Positions 13,009-35,938 of a stretch of 64,000 nt of DNA are shown piece after piece. The stretch comes from Scenedesmus sp. ARA3. Its lineage: Eukaryota > Chlorophyta > Chlorophyceae > Sphaeropleales > Scenedesmaceae. Below the pieces are notes generated by a model. It saw nothing but the letters and a program-made list of their open reading frames with translations. It was not told where the DNA came from and did not search any database. The translations under genes and the position numbers were made by a program. The stretch lies in assembly GCA_004335835.1 (NCBI GenBank), contig RWJK01001545.1:1-64000 (forward strand), given 5' to 3'. The stretch's first letter is position 1. Every line of letters begins with the position of its first letter.

Positions 13009-15223
13009 GCTGATCCTGGCGGTGTCCTGTAGCAGGTGCACGCAGTAGGCCGCCCACTGCACCATGCCCTGCTGGCTGTGGCTGCTCAGCACCCGCAGCA
13101 GCTGCAGCAGGTGCTGCTGACTGCCCAACATCCAGCAGCCTTCCTGCAGGATGCTTGCTGCCTCTGCCGCCACATCGCTGCTGCTGCTGCTGGACTGCCC
13201 TTGCTGCTGCTGTGCTCGCTGCCTGTCCTTGATGCTGCTCAGGTTCCGTTGCTGCTGTCTGCTGCTCCCATTGCTTTGCCTGAGCCGTGTACCTGATGAC
13301 AGAAGCTGCAATGCAGCCCTGCAGTAAGCTGCTGCTGTGGCGCTGTCTTCCAGGTGTGCAGTTGGCGCTGTCGCGAGGCGCTGCTGTTGCTGGTGCTGCT
13401 GGCTGCAGCCTGTAAGCAGCTGAGCCATGTTGGCCAGGCAGTGCAAGGCAGCTGTGCCGGACAGCCTGCCTGAGCTTGCCAGCTGTGTCGCTGCTGGCAA
13501 CAGCTGCTGCTGCATGACAGCTGGCTGCAGCAGTCGTGCCTGCAAGACACAGCCACACAGCGAGATGCAAGGAAAAGGTTGCCGGACATCCTGCTACAGA
13601 CCACCCAGCAAACGTCTGCAAACTTCAAATTCAAAAGGGAGGCGCATCTGTGACAGGTGCACACTGCCTACCTGTATTGTTGCAGGTGCTACTGCGGCCA
13701 TGCCAGGCGCTGCATCCACCAGCAGCACGAAATGATCCACAAACAGCTGATGCTGTGCTTCAGGCCGGCTGCCAGCTGATTCCAGCAGCACCAGGCACAG
13801 CCCCAGCACCCGCTGCAGCGCTGCACATGACAAATGGCAGCAGCACGCACATGCAGGGTAGGATCAGGCAATGCCAATGCGGCAGCAGCCAGCAAGAAGC
13901 TCCGTGTCAATGCATCGTATTGCTGCTGCCAGCACAGCAGAACAGTTGTGCCACGGCCGTTGCTGACATCAAAGCATCAGAAACAAGAGGAAGAAGGTTG
14001 GTTGACAACTCTGACGCACCTGCAGTTGAAACCAGCTTAGCTTGCAGCATGCCAGCTGCAGGGCTGGCTGGGCTCTCAACTGCCACCTGCTGCTGCGCCT
14101 GCAGAGCACTACTGCTACACACCAGCCGCCTTGCTGCCTGTAGCAAGGGCAGCGGCTGCTGACACAACCTGGACAGCACAGCAGCAGCAGCAGCATCTGC
14201 TGCTGCTTGCCCTCCACTGCCGCTGGCTCTGCTTTGTGCAGCCAGCGAGCCATTTACGGCAGGCATCGCTGCTGCGCCACTGCTGCTGCTGTTCTTGTCG
14301 CCCCTGCCCCAGCTGTCAGCGCAGGTCAGCAGCTGCAGCAGGCGTGCAGCTGCAGCGTCCACCACTGGGTCTGATGCTGCAGGGCTACTGCACAGCACTA
14401 GGCAGCACAGTTGGCACAGACGCGCCGCCTGCAGCAGCCAGGCCTGCAGCATACAGAACGCACCAAGGCAGTGTTGCAAGCTATTAAGTGACAGGTTGTG
14501 TGATGCACAGTTACATGCATGTACAGCAACCAAGCAGCGCAGGCAACATCCGCTGGCAGGGCACTTGATGCGCTAATAGCTGCTGCTTACTGCGCACTGA
14601 TAGCACTCACTTGTGCATCTGGACCAATGCAATCTGCTGTGTAGTTCAGTGCAGGGTCACTGCTGCCAATGCTGCGTAGCAGCAGGGCCAGCGTCCCGCG
14701 CACTGCCATTGCACTGCTGCTACTGTTACTGCCTCTGCTGCTGCTGCTGCTGCCAGAGTCACCGCTGCTGTTGCAAGTGCCGCTGCTGACGATGTACGGC
14801 TCCCCACTGGCAAGCATCTTGCGGCTCCTGCTGGATCCAAAAGGCAGCAGGGCTGCCAGCAGCAGCCTCACAGCACCTGCCCTCAGCTCAGATGCTGGCA
14901 GCAGCACATCAGGCTGCGCTGCCGCGCTGGCATAGCTCGCGTGCCACTGCTGCAGCAGCTGCTGCCTAAGCAGTGCTCTTGCTGCATGGCTGCGCCAGTG
15001 GCTCTGGATGGTGGTGGCTGCCTTGCTGCGTGCCCGAGCCTCGCTGCGTGCTTCCCTGTCAGCCTGTGCCTGCTGCAGCAGCGCCTCCCTGGGCACCCAC
15101 AGCAGCACGCGGCATGCAGATGAGATTACAGATGCGCCACGTAACCACGGATGAGCGTCCTGAGTGAAGCATGCTCCTGTTTTTGAAAGTTGTGAGCATC
15201 AGAGCACAACTGAACAGCAACTG

Positions 15224-15283
<60 letters not shown>

Positions 15284-15386
15284 GGGAACTTGGGAGACAG
15301 GCCACTGCCAGCAGAGCATCAGCTGACCTTGTCGTTTCCTTTTTGGAAGCTCCTCCTAGGCCTTTCCAGCCGCTTTTGTTCAGCAT
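8578..15386 (-). CDS. UPL7: HECT-type E3 ubiquitin ligase with IQ motif (UPL7/UBE3B-C type)
   Basis: About 15 exons: 15386-15328, 15088-14611, 14443-14020, 13820-13672, 13539 to about 12.7 kb, 12607-12281, 12050-11643, 11488-11351, 11144-10943, 10682-10603, 10348-10208, 10050-9918, 9722-9608, 9395-9144, 8677-8578. The product is roughly 1,270 residues, a little longer than plant UPL7. Near the N-terminus [17 protein letters not shown] and [18 protein letters not shown] form the IQ/calmodulin-binding type segment of this subfamily. The C-terminal HECT domain has [77 protein letters not shown] and PLTIHK. The catalytic Cys is the 33rd residue from the end ([10 protein letters not shown]); its TG|T codon is split by the last intron. 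The middle is Ala/Gln/Ser-rich with a poly-Ala run. The 3' end of exon 5 is unresolved. HECT ligases carry ubiquitin as a thioester before passing it to substrate. Confidence 0.9.
12969..13007 (-). repeat. Triplet repeat encoding poly-Ala in the HECT ligase
   Basis: About 13 GCA/CAG triplets lie in the coding frame of exon 5 of the HECT ligase and give an uninterrupted alanine run in its non-conserved middle region. Confidence 0.8.
15226..15282 (+). repeat. (CAG)19 microsatellite in HECT ligase intron 1
   Basis: Nineteen perfect CAG units on the plus strand (CTG on the gene strand) inside the first intron of the HECT ligase. This is the longest pure triplet array in the window and is likely length-polymorphic. 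Confidence 0.95.
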
Positions 15387-16829
15387 GTTGCACGCTGAAG
15401 CCTACAGCACTCTGCAGAGGTGGTGCGAGCACATTCCGCTGCAGAGTGCTTTACATGCCGCAATGGGCATGGCGATTCAACAGAACCCAGGTCAGAACTC
15501 TGACAAATACTATAAGCTGCGTCTCATGAGACGGCAGTGCCTTCAGAGCAACCAGATGCTGGTAACCTGAGCTAGTGAAGTACAGGCAACGGCGATTGCG
15601 CGCGATCTGCGGGCACCTAGGCCAGTTTCTCCTGTATTTGGTCGTTTTTTAAACCATAGCAAGCCATTACCGCTGCAGCACGATCACCGCAACCGCAACC
15701 ACAACCCTAGGGCATGTGACTGCCACGCCAGCAGACTCTCCTGGTAAGAGTCAGAACCCGTGAACAGGGTTGGCACTGCACCATGCTGTATGGGTTGAAA
15801 GCCTTTCACTGGGTCTGACTGCTAACCAGCATGGCTTGTCAGAGTCGCAGTTGTTGCACTGTGAAGATCCCCTCGCAGCTGCCTGCAGGCGAACTGCCAG
15901 CATTAGTGCTTTGCTAAGTTGTGCAGTGCAGCCCTGCATCACTGACAGTATAGTGGAGTAGCTTATGTAGAAGCATCGCCTGACAGTGTCAGACAGGCTG
16001 TGGTGGCATGATGGCATTGTATTCGCCACAGCTGGGCGATTCCTGTACAGGAAAGACGGCCATGCCAGAATAACGCTTGTCCGTGCTTCTGTGAGGGCCT
16101 GGCCATCTGATGTACAGGTGCGTTAAGGCAGGCGCATGCACCTGCAGTATGCTGCACCTAGCAACCACTGCAGCACGTCTACAATAGACTGTTACAGCAA
16201 GGTCTAGAGTCTTTGAAGTGTTTTGAAACTTTGGTAATGCACATGCAACATGTTACAGCACCGCGTGGCAGCAGACCATGCAGACATTGCAATGATAATG
16301 AAACAATGATGCTCACTTCAGAGTAGTACTGCATGCGGCAGCACACACAGTGTGAGCTGAACCCGCCCAAGTTGCTTGTGACCAAGCAATGCAACATCAC
16401 AAGCCAGACACACCAGCTACTATGCAAACATGCAGCTGCAACTGCTCTGCAACTCTGAATCTTTGTGATCATGGGAAGAGTCCACCATAAGGCCTACACT
16501 ACATCATCTGTCACAGCAACATCTTGACATCTCGCAGCCTCCTTTTTAAAATCAAACACAAGAGGTTTAGTAAAGGGCCCGATGTTGCTGGCCCCACGTG
16601 GCAAGAGCACAAAAGATGGACTATTTAGGCTGATGCTGTGCCATCAGCTTGCCATGAGTGTGATAATACCGATCGCCAGTCGAGTGTGACGCTGTCAACA
16701 TCTTGATACTGCACCAAGACACTTCATATAATACTCAAATCTTGAGCTTGCCCCTCAGCTCCACCAGCACTGGGCAATGCATGCTATCCTGGACCAGGCA
16801 GCAAGCCATGCGGTCGTGGTGCGGGGTTC
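15387..16829. other. Intergenic, HECT ligase upstream region and copy B 3' region
   Basis: 1.44 kb without a recognisable gene. The left part should hold the promoter and 5' leader of the leftward HECT ligase. The right part lies downstream of the stop codon of four-helix copy B, with TTACA (TGTAA on the minus strand) at about 16193 and 16253. Confidence 0.4.
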
Positions 16830-18273
16830 CTACTTCCTTGTGGCTGCGTTCTCCACATCGCCAGTGATGGGTGCGGCGGCATCCTTGGTGGCTGGCTCCT
16901 CAAAGTCCAGGGCAAAGCCGATCCACACAAGGTTGAAGATGATCACCAGGATCTGCAGTAGTAGCAGCAGCAGCAGCAAACACAGCGCCAACAGCCAGCT
17001 ATTACATGCCATGCGGTAAATGCTAGCCTGGCATGCTGCTGAGCTGGCGTCGTACGTGCTGTACTGTGAAAAGGCACGCACACTGCCAGACAGGCTCTGC
17101 ATCGAAGCTGCCTGCGCATTCAAGGTGTATGCTTGTATGGTCAAATCGATGGAAAAGATCAAAGAATGGCATCGGTGTGGCAGTGCCACACCACGTTGGT
17201 AACACACTACGCAAAGCTTGCTGCAGGTGTGCTTCACTCACCCAGCCCGCCACCAGGGCAGCAGCGCTCATGTACAGCTGCCTGAGGACGCCGGCCCACT
17301 GTGAGAACAGCTTGTGGGTGTCCCAGAACATCCACACGTCGTTGATGTCGTTGTTCACAGCCACCTGCACGACGCAACAGTTAGGGCAAGCACAGGTCAG
17401 CCAGTGCTCTGCATCCAGCTCTCATCTGATAATACATCATGTCGACTGACTGGTGCAGCATACAGCGTGGCACCTGTCTATTGCATGCCCCAGGCACTGG
17501 CTGCAGGGTTGCTCACCATGATGATGGCGGTGGCAATGGCAAACATGATCGCCAGCGGGAAGCGAGAGCGCAGCAGGCGGTTGGGCATGAGGGTCACCAC
17601 CAGGGCGGAGGCGATGATGGCAAACTGGAAGAACAGGGCAAACCACTCCCAGCGCCATGGGCGGGAGCAGACAGCGACCTCCGATGCAGCCACGGAGCCT
17701 TGCTGTGGGATGCGGAGCATGCCAGAGAACATGTTGACAGTAATAGCCAGCTCCCCGGGGGTGGTGACGTTCCAGTTGTCTGCAGCGTTGTCCTGGATGT
17801 CCTGGAGTGTCTTCTCGGTGTTGGAGCAGACCAACCTAGCAGCGGCATGCACAAGCAAAGGGTGCTCAGGCCACTACTTCAAAAGCTTCACTGCCAGACT
17901 TGCACCTCAGCTTGCTTCAAGCTGTACCATCCCTGTCGATTCAGCTGCCAGCTTCTGGCTGTCCAACTTGTTGTGCTGCACAATTGTGCATTCAGGCTGT
18001 GCACGTACGATTTCCGGTTTTTTAGGATGCTGCTGCATGAACTTGCAACACTTGTGCTGCACACGCTGTATCGCAAGCCATTTACTGCACAATCATCCTG
18101 CTGCTGTGCTGTGTTTGACTACACGTCGGCACCTGCCAGCACTGGTGCTTTGACACACTCTGAGTTAACATTGCTTACCAGTTGATGGAACCGAGGCCAC
18201 CCAGAGCAATTGTCCAACCAACCACGCACAGAGCCAGCAGGATGGCCGAGCCCCAACGAAGTTTCGCAGCCAT
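16830..18273 (-). CDS. Four-helix membrane protein of unknown function, copy B
   Basis: Four exons (18273-18179, 17835-17517, 17364-17242, 16952-16830) give about 219 residues. The architecture matches copy A at 5.8-7.4 kb: an N-terminal helix ending IALGGLGSINW, a 60-residue polar loop with SNTEKTLQDIQDN, helix two after RPWRWEWFALFFQF, helix three ending FAIATAIIM, then NNDINDVWMFWDTHK and a last helix ILVIIFNLVWIGFAL. The C-terminus AAAPITGDVENAATRK matches copy A. Exons 2 and 3 are the same length in both copies (319 and 123 nt). The first exon lacks five codons found in copy A. Orientation is opposite, with the HECT ligase in between. Function is unknown; a plasma- or endomembrane role is only inferred from the helices. 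Confidence 0.8.
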
Positions 18274-20042
18274 CACGACGACCTGCAGTTGAAAGAACAT
18301 GGAACATATAACAGGCAGTTATATACAGCGGCGAAGCAGTGCGCAAGTCAGCTGCAAGGTATTTTCGGCAAGTCAAAGGGCGGGCTCGAAATGGTGCCAA
18401 CTGGCAGGCAAGCCACAAGCAACGCCGTCAGCAACAAAAACAGACAACTAGTTTATTTTGGTGTCTTTGTGACAGACAGCCTGTATCACCTGATTCGAGC
18501 TGGTGTGGAAAGGCTGAACAGAGCAATGACAGCTCTCAAGAGTGCAATTGGAATGACTAAAAAGATATGACGAGGCTACGGCTATACAGAGGTAAGTTCA
18601 AAGCTAGCTTAAATACTCAGCTGAACACGGGCATGCTAGGGTTTGAATATACCACGACGGGTCAGCAACGTGTCAGACGCTGAGAAGGGATGGTGCGCTT
18701 CACCACTGCCCATAGATCCTTCATATGTTCAATTTTTTGTACCTCCAAAGTCACGGGCTGCATCAATCGTAGCAGTCCGATGACTGACAGCTGGCTACAT
18801 CCTGCTCAGCAGTGCTGGCAGGTCACGATCACCAGATGGTCTGGCTCACTCCGATGATAATCTCAGGATGATCCTGGAGGCGATAGTCCTGCAGCCTCAG
18901 TTATAAGAGTGACAAGTTCAGTGATGCATACCAAGATCGCCAGCAACGCAACTCTGTGACGCACGCTGCATTCTTACAGTCGTGCCATTGCTAGGGCCAT
19001 TGGCTCACCCACTGCACTGTAATGAAGAAAGTTGCCGATTGCATTCATTACAAGCATAAGCATAACGCAACATCATGCATACTTACATAGCTAGACGGCT
19101 CCTCAGGCCATCATGGCTGCTTCAGCTTCAGACTCTAGTGCTGCTGCTCCTTCTACTTGTTCTAGTATTACCTGCAAAACAAAACCTGGTCAGTGCTTTT
19201 TTTTACCAGGGGGGACGGAATCCTACTGGCTCGCTACCACAGCACAATTGGGCAAGCCCAACTGCCGGGAGCGGGAGGCAATGCCTCACCAGCAGAACAC
19301 GTCACAACACCCTATACCGGAGGTGCCCAGCGCCCGGACCAAAAAATAAGGTCAGTGCTGTTCCCAGTAGCCACGATGCCTGGGGGGAACGAGCACTGCT
19401 GCAGCACACACGACCAGGTGGCCCTGCAAGATCCCTAGTCCTGTGCACAAACAATGAATTGCACCCACAGCTTCTGGATACTTTGATATATTGCCAGGCC
19501 AGATCTTAATGGCTCTCAATCCCAACCAGCTGGCTGATAACAACAGCACAGTGCAGCCATTCCAGGATGTTGCTTGGTGCCGTCCTTGCAGGGACACTGT
19601 CCGACAGATGGCATTGTTGCTTACAGTGTGCAGACTTCCAAAGCCTGTGATTCACAGGCCATGCTGCCATGTACCTGATTTGCCATTCGAGTACCGCATG
19701 GCACTGGAGAACTCAACAACTGGCATTGCTCCAACAACAGCACAGCTGCGCCGAGTGCCACTTCACACCAACAATACATGGCTGTCTGCGGCTGCAGCAA
19801 CGAATGCAAGCAGCGCAGTCCCCATGACACAAACCTCACAGGCATGTGCACAACAAGCTGGCCAGCTTGCAGACCACCCACCCATGCTCTGATCAGAAAG
19901 TGCTGCCTTGCGATAGCCTGGCTGTAGGTCAGCTGTTGCTGCCCCACCTGCAGGTGACCGACAGAACTATGCCAGCACACCATGCCTCTGCGGAAAAGCA
20001 CTCTGCAGCAGCCGCAACCCCAACAATCCTGCTGCTGCCAGC
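18274..20042. other. Intergenic, no gene recognised
   Basis: 1.77 kb between the start of four-helix copy B and the stop codon of TIM21, both transcribed leftward. It should contain the copy B promoter and the TIM21 3' untranslated region. Open frames of up to 144 codons on either strand show no family sequence. Confidence 0.4.
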
Positions 20043-20822
20043 CTACTTGGGTGCAACAATGTTGAGCCGCTGCGGTGGTGAGGAGCCGCTCTTCACGTCC
20101 ACGATGAGGTACAGGTAGTCCCAGCTGCCGCTGGCGTCCTTGTGCATGTCAGCATTGACAATGGCCACGCCGCCAGGCCCACGCATGTTGAATTGGAGCT
20201 GCACAGTTGAACAGCATGGTACGTTTGAAGGTCAGAACACAGCGTTGCGTGGTTGCCAGCAGCGTGTGTATCAAGCATGCAACATGGTGCAATAACACCC
20301 ACCTAGCCTGTGTCACAAGCACAGTGTTGGTAGATGATGAAGTAGTGGTGTGACATGTGGCTACTTGCACTGCCTTGCTGTGTGTCCAGGCTGCTACTTC
20401 TGGTGCATGTCTGTCAACATTGTCTGGACATCTCCCAGAGACTGTACAGGCCGACTTACTATCCCTGCAGCACACTACATGCCATGGCAGAAGCAGCTGC
20501 TGCTGCTGGTGTGCTCACCCTGCAGTGCTCAACGCCGTTGGCATCCTTGTAGATCTGGTGTGGGATCTGCTGCCGCTGCACTCTGCTGGGTGACTCCTGG
20601 CCGTAACCTGGCAGCACAGCCACACACAGTAACGCGGCGTGTCAGCGCACAATGAAGATGCGAGCCACCTGCCGGCATCCCTTGCTGAGCATGACAGCAC
20701 ACATTTTTACAGTCCCAGCATAGTCACACCGCATCAGCCAAGCAGCAGCTGCAGCTGCTTGCATACCACCCATCCATCCTACCTATCAGCTACATGCTGC
20801 ATCCCGCTGGTGCTGCTGCTTC

Positions 20823-20861
<39 letters not shown>

Positions 20862-22244
20862 GGCTCACCCACGATGTCGTTGCCCAGGCGCACAGTGATG
20901 CGCGGGTCCAGCTTCAGCCGCTGCAGCGTGGCATTGAAGCAGGTCTGGTAGGTGGGCTCCAGGATGAAGTTGGTCAGGAAGTTGTAGATGAAGAACGCAA
21001 GCACCTGCGCAGCAATTGACAGCAGCGGGATGAGAGCCGACACTGCATGCCATGGTGGTGTTGTTCCTGTGTGATGCTGCTTGCTGCCATTGACCTGGCG
21101 CGACGTCCACGCGCAGCTTATGAAGAGTGACACAGCGACAATGTGTTGCTCGCGGCCTGCTGCTGCTGCGGCGGCGGCCTGCTGCGTGCTGCCTGCTGCT
21201 TGCTGCAGGCCGCGCACCGCGAATGCCCCCAGGATGATGACCATGTAGGAGGTGCCCTCCACAATGGTCACCGGCTTCTGCGGGATCTTGTCTGTGATGG
21301 CGTGGATCTTCTCCTCAGTGAGCTCCAGGCTGTCAAACGCCTGCAGGGGGGGGGGCAGCAGCAGCCAGCCAGCACAGTGCACGCTGCTCACTCCGCACAG
21401 TGTGACACTGCTTGATTGAAGTTGCAGGCCTGATGACAAAGGCCATTCACTCTTGTGACATTCAGAACTACTGTTGTGTAATTGGCATACTGTCAAGCTT
21501 GGCCTGCTGCAGTCCACGCTTCACGGTCTGGCAACACAAGCTTCCCCCCAACTGTCATACAGACTTCTGTGTGAAGTTGGCATCCCTGCAAGCTGCGTAT
21601 GTGACCTGCAGCGAACCTACTGACTACGCTGCCACAATGCACTGCAGCTGGCATCCATTGCTCTTGTTACCGTTTGCGGGCCGTGTTGTAGGCCATCAAT
21701 GACAACCCTCAAACATGATCAATGCTTAAGAACGCCCCACCTCACGGAAGACTCACCTCCTTGCCTTGCTGCTGCTGTGGTTGCTGCTGCGGTTGCTTGC
21801 TGCTACCTTCCTGCTGCGATGACGAGCTGCTGCTAAGGAACCTTGCTGCTATACCCAGTTGAATGGGCAGCTGCAGCAGGATGGCAGGGCAGGTGGGTGT
21901 CAGATGCATGTGGGCTGTTCCGGACACTCCTGGGGAGAGTACAACTAAACTGATGCGCTCAGGCGTACTCACCATGACGTTGAAGCTGCTTGCTGGCTGC
22001 AATGCAGCAGCCGCTGCAGCACTGCAGGCAACATGCCTTGCCAGCAGCTGCTGTGCTGCTGCTGCTTGTGCTGCAGCAGAAGACACAGCACCAGAGGGTC
22101 AACCAGAGCCATCGTTGCTGTACAAAGACATAGGTGTAAGTGCGGTTGCACTTTACCTGCTGCTAAGCCGCATTGGCGAGCCTGGCAGCCCCCTAGGAAC
22201 AGTCGAGTCACCAGGGCTGTGGATGAACGTGCCTGGCGCAGCAT
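20043..22244 (-). CDS. TIM21: TIM21, mitochondrial inner-membrane import (TIM23 complex) subunit
   Basis: Seven exons (22244-22157, 22070-21973, 21870-21757, 21340-21218, 21004-20869, 20607-20519, 20198-20043) give about 267 residues. The N-terminus MLRQARSSTALVTRLF is Arg/Ser-rich without acidic residues, a typical mitochondrial presequence. A Gln/Ser-rich stretch follows. One membrane helix crosses a splice: GTSYMVIILGAFA then VLAFFIYNFLTNFIL. The intermembrane-space domain has YQTCFNATLQRL, DPRITVRLGNDIVGYG and a final beta-rich block with FNMRGPGGVAIVNADM and WDYLYLIVDV, matching the Tim21 fold region. Tim21 links the outer-membrane TOM exit to TIM23 and to the respiratory chain in yeast; the same role here is by homology. 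The ATG at 22244 was chosen because it restores an in-phase presequence exon. Confidence 0.85.
20828..20860 (+). repeat. CTG microsatellite in a TIM21 intron
   Basis: About eleven CTG triplets on the plus strand, just inside the donor end of the intron that follows the TIM21 exon ending at 20869. Confidence 0.85.
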
Positions 22245-23034
22245 AGCCGCTGGCTGCCTGATCAGCAATGATCAAGTTTAAAAGGTTGTGTAAAAGCTTC
22301 AGGAGTTCAAAGCAGCACACGTAGTTGCAGCAGGCTAACAGTACACGTTCGCAACCAGGGCGAGTGACTCCCCTATCTTCAACAAGCGTCAGCAGCACAG
22401 TTCTGGCCAATGCAGTTATTGCTGGATGGCAGACGTGTCGGTATTGTTCAAAAGTGGGCGATCGCTGCTGAACTGGGCATTGTTACTTGGGTACTGCCAG
22501 GTGGTTCATCAAAAGCACCTCGACAGACATTCTGGGCTAGGTGCACCTTGTCACAGGGCGACACTGTGAACACGTCAATGTGTCTGAGTTGTGAAGCGTC
22601 AACTAGTGCTTCTGTGTGTCACCGCAGTTGAGGCACTCTGCATGTTGTGCACTGACAGTTGAAGTACAGCCACCATGATGTCCGCAGAACGTCACTCTCA
22701 TGTCCTCACACAGCACGGTCCATTCAGCAGGTCAACAAACTGGTTACACCACCAAATGCCGGGATAGGCATACAAAACCGAGAGCGCAACTGGGGTTCCT
22801 GCACATCCCCGCACGGCCATACTGCTTGAGATGTGGCTGCAGGAGTGCACACGTAACCAAGGCACCATGCCGTGACCCTACTGCGACCAATAAGAATTAT
22901 GAGTTGCAGTAAGACATTGCATACAAACCTTCAACACGCTAAGCACCCACAACCCAATAAGCTTCAGGCTGGGGTCTGCTTCTGCAACAGCAGCCTTGAG
23001 CGCAGCCCATGCCCGCTTCTGTACGCCCCGCAGG
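22245..23034. other. Intergenic, TIM21 upstream region and CHD 3' region
   Basis: No gene recognised. The right side is 3' untranslated sequence of the CHD gene, with a minus-strand TGTAA about 290 nt after its stop codon (TTACA near 22744). The left side should contain the TIM21 promoter. Confidence 0.4.
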
Positions 23035-34600
<11,566 letters not shown>

Positions 34601-34918
34601 GGCATCAGCGTCATCACTGCTGCAGTCCTCATTTGGATCACTGTCCTCCCTGCGCACCGTGCAGGACAGCAGGCAAGTGTGTATGGTGTGCTTCTAGCAA
34701 GTCAAGCTGCGTTGGTGATACCAACCACCACAGCTGCACTTGCCCCAAGGTGAAACGCAGCGATTTGTGTGCAGTGGCAACAAGCAGTGCTTGTACTGGC
34801 AATGCAGTGAACGCTGACGTGATGAACAGCAACTGCACACCAGAAACATGTTCATCCTATCACCACTGTGCATTTATGCCTTCAAATCTGCTTCCTATGC
34901 AAGTGCTGCTGGGTGTGG
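34601..34918. other. CHD 5' region
   Basis: The CHD reading frame stays open on the minus strand from 34600 up to an in-frame TAG near 34690. An AG acceptor is possible at 34650, so a further 5' exon may lie here, but I found no convincing ATG exon in a compatible phase. The right part would be 3' untranslated sequence of the small basic gene. Confidence 0.35.
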
Positions 34919-35322
34919 TCAGTGCACAGCATGGCATGGCATAGCACATGACAGCAGCTTGCTCGGCATCCCACGTGCTCTCCATGCGGCTGCTCGAGTG
35001 CTTGATGCTAACCTATAATTCACTGTGGGACCACCGGCACGGCCTGATCGGCGCATGGCGCCGGGTTTGCTGGCCGTGGTGTTGTTGGAGGCAGCACCTA
35101 CACCCTTTTGCTGCACATATTGCTTGGTCGTTGATCTTCCCTGCGCATAAACAGCAGCATGTACCCTCAGCGCAGGCGGTGCTGTTGCACTTGTGTTAAC
35201 TCTTGCCAGGCACAACCTGTGCGCACCTTCTGCAGGTCCTTGATGAGTCCGGTTGTCTCAGCGTCCTTCTTGTGTATTTCGTTTTCAACCTGCCTCAACA
35301 CGGATGGGCGAGCTGTTGCCAT
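34919..35322 (-). CDS. Candidate small basic protein, two exons
   Basis: Exon one (35322-35227) starts with ATG and reads MATARPSVLRQVENEIHKKD and on to LIKDLQK, an amphipathic charged helix, ending at a good GT donor (AAG|GTGCGC). A pyrimidine-rich acceptor at 35141 opens exon two (35140-34919) in the same phase, giving STTKQYVQQKGVGAASNN and a basic Arg/Ala/Ser-rich tail to TGA. The product would be about 105 residues. I do not recognise the family. Coiled-coil N-terminus plus basic tail would fit a microtubule- or nucleic-acid-binding partner, but that is speculation. The coding-like charge pattern and matched splice phase are the only support. Confidence 0.45.
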
Positions 35323-35938
35323 TCAGAATGCTGTGCAGTCCATTTACGATTTGTATGCTCAGGTGCAATCAATGGCACACGAGCGTGATCTAGCTTCGAT
35401 TATCGGTCAGCTCGTAAAGTTCAAGTGACCGATTGCGGCCCTTTCAACGCCTTTTGAATACGCGATTTGTCACTCCCGTTTTGAAAACAACAGAGGCGGT
35501 CTTGACTTTCCACCCCGTGATTGTCTTTCTCAAGAAAATCAGCGTGAATCATTTTTTATTTTTGTCTGAGTGGAGTGGACAGGCCAGCACCAACTGCACA
35601 CTCTTGTCAGAATTCGATGACAGACAGCCATGTTTTGAAAAGTTGATTGCACGAGCTTGCACTGATGGGAACGGCATGCCAAATAATATCATCCTCGTGA
35701 CAAAAGCTGCTACCCCAACCCCAAGGTGACCAGCAGGGCAGCCAGCTGCTGTGGTGTACACTTCATGATCAAGCAGCCGTGGCATGCCTGTGGCATGCCT
35801 GTGGCACAACCTGAGGTTCAAATCAAGTGATGGTCCCTGCAAATCGTCATTATGACTTGAAGGAGGACAACATGACACCCACAGCCGACCCATTCACACT
35901 TGAATTGATCATAATCAACTCCAGAGCTGCACGGGTGA
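35323..35938. other. Intergenic, AUH 3' region and small-gene promoter
   Basis: No gene recognised. A plus-strand frame ending at 35428 looks helical but is antisense to the small basic gene and has no start or splice support. The right part is 3' untranslated sequence of the AUH-type gene. Confidence 0.35.

Noticed and set aside
12761..13621. 286-codon minus-strand ORF
   Set aside because: An alternative frame of HECT ligase exon 5; it breaks phase with the adjoining exons.
35297..35428. Plus-strand helical frame ending at 35428
   Set aside because: It looks amphipathic, but lies partly antisense to the Met-initiated small basic gene and has no start codon or splice acceptor of its own.
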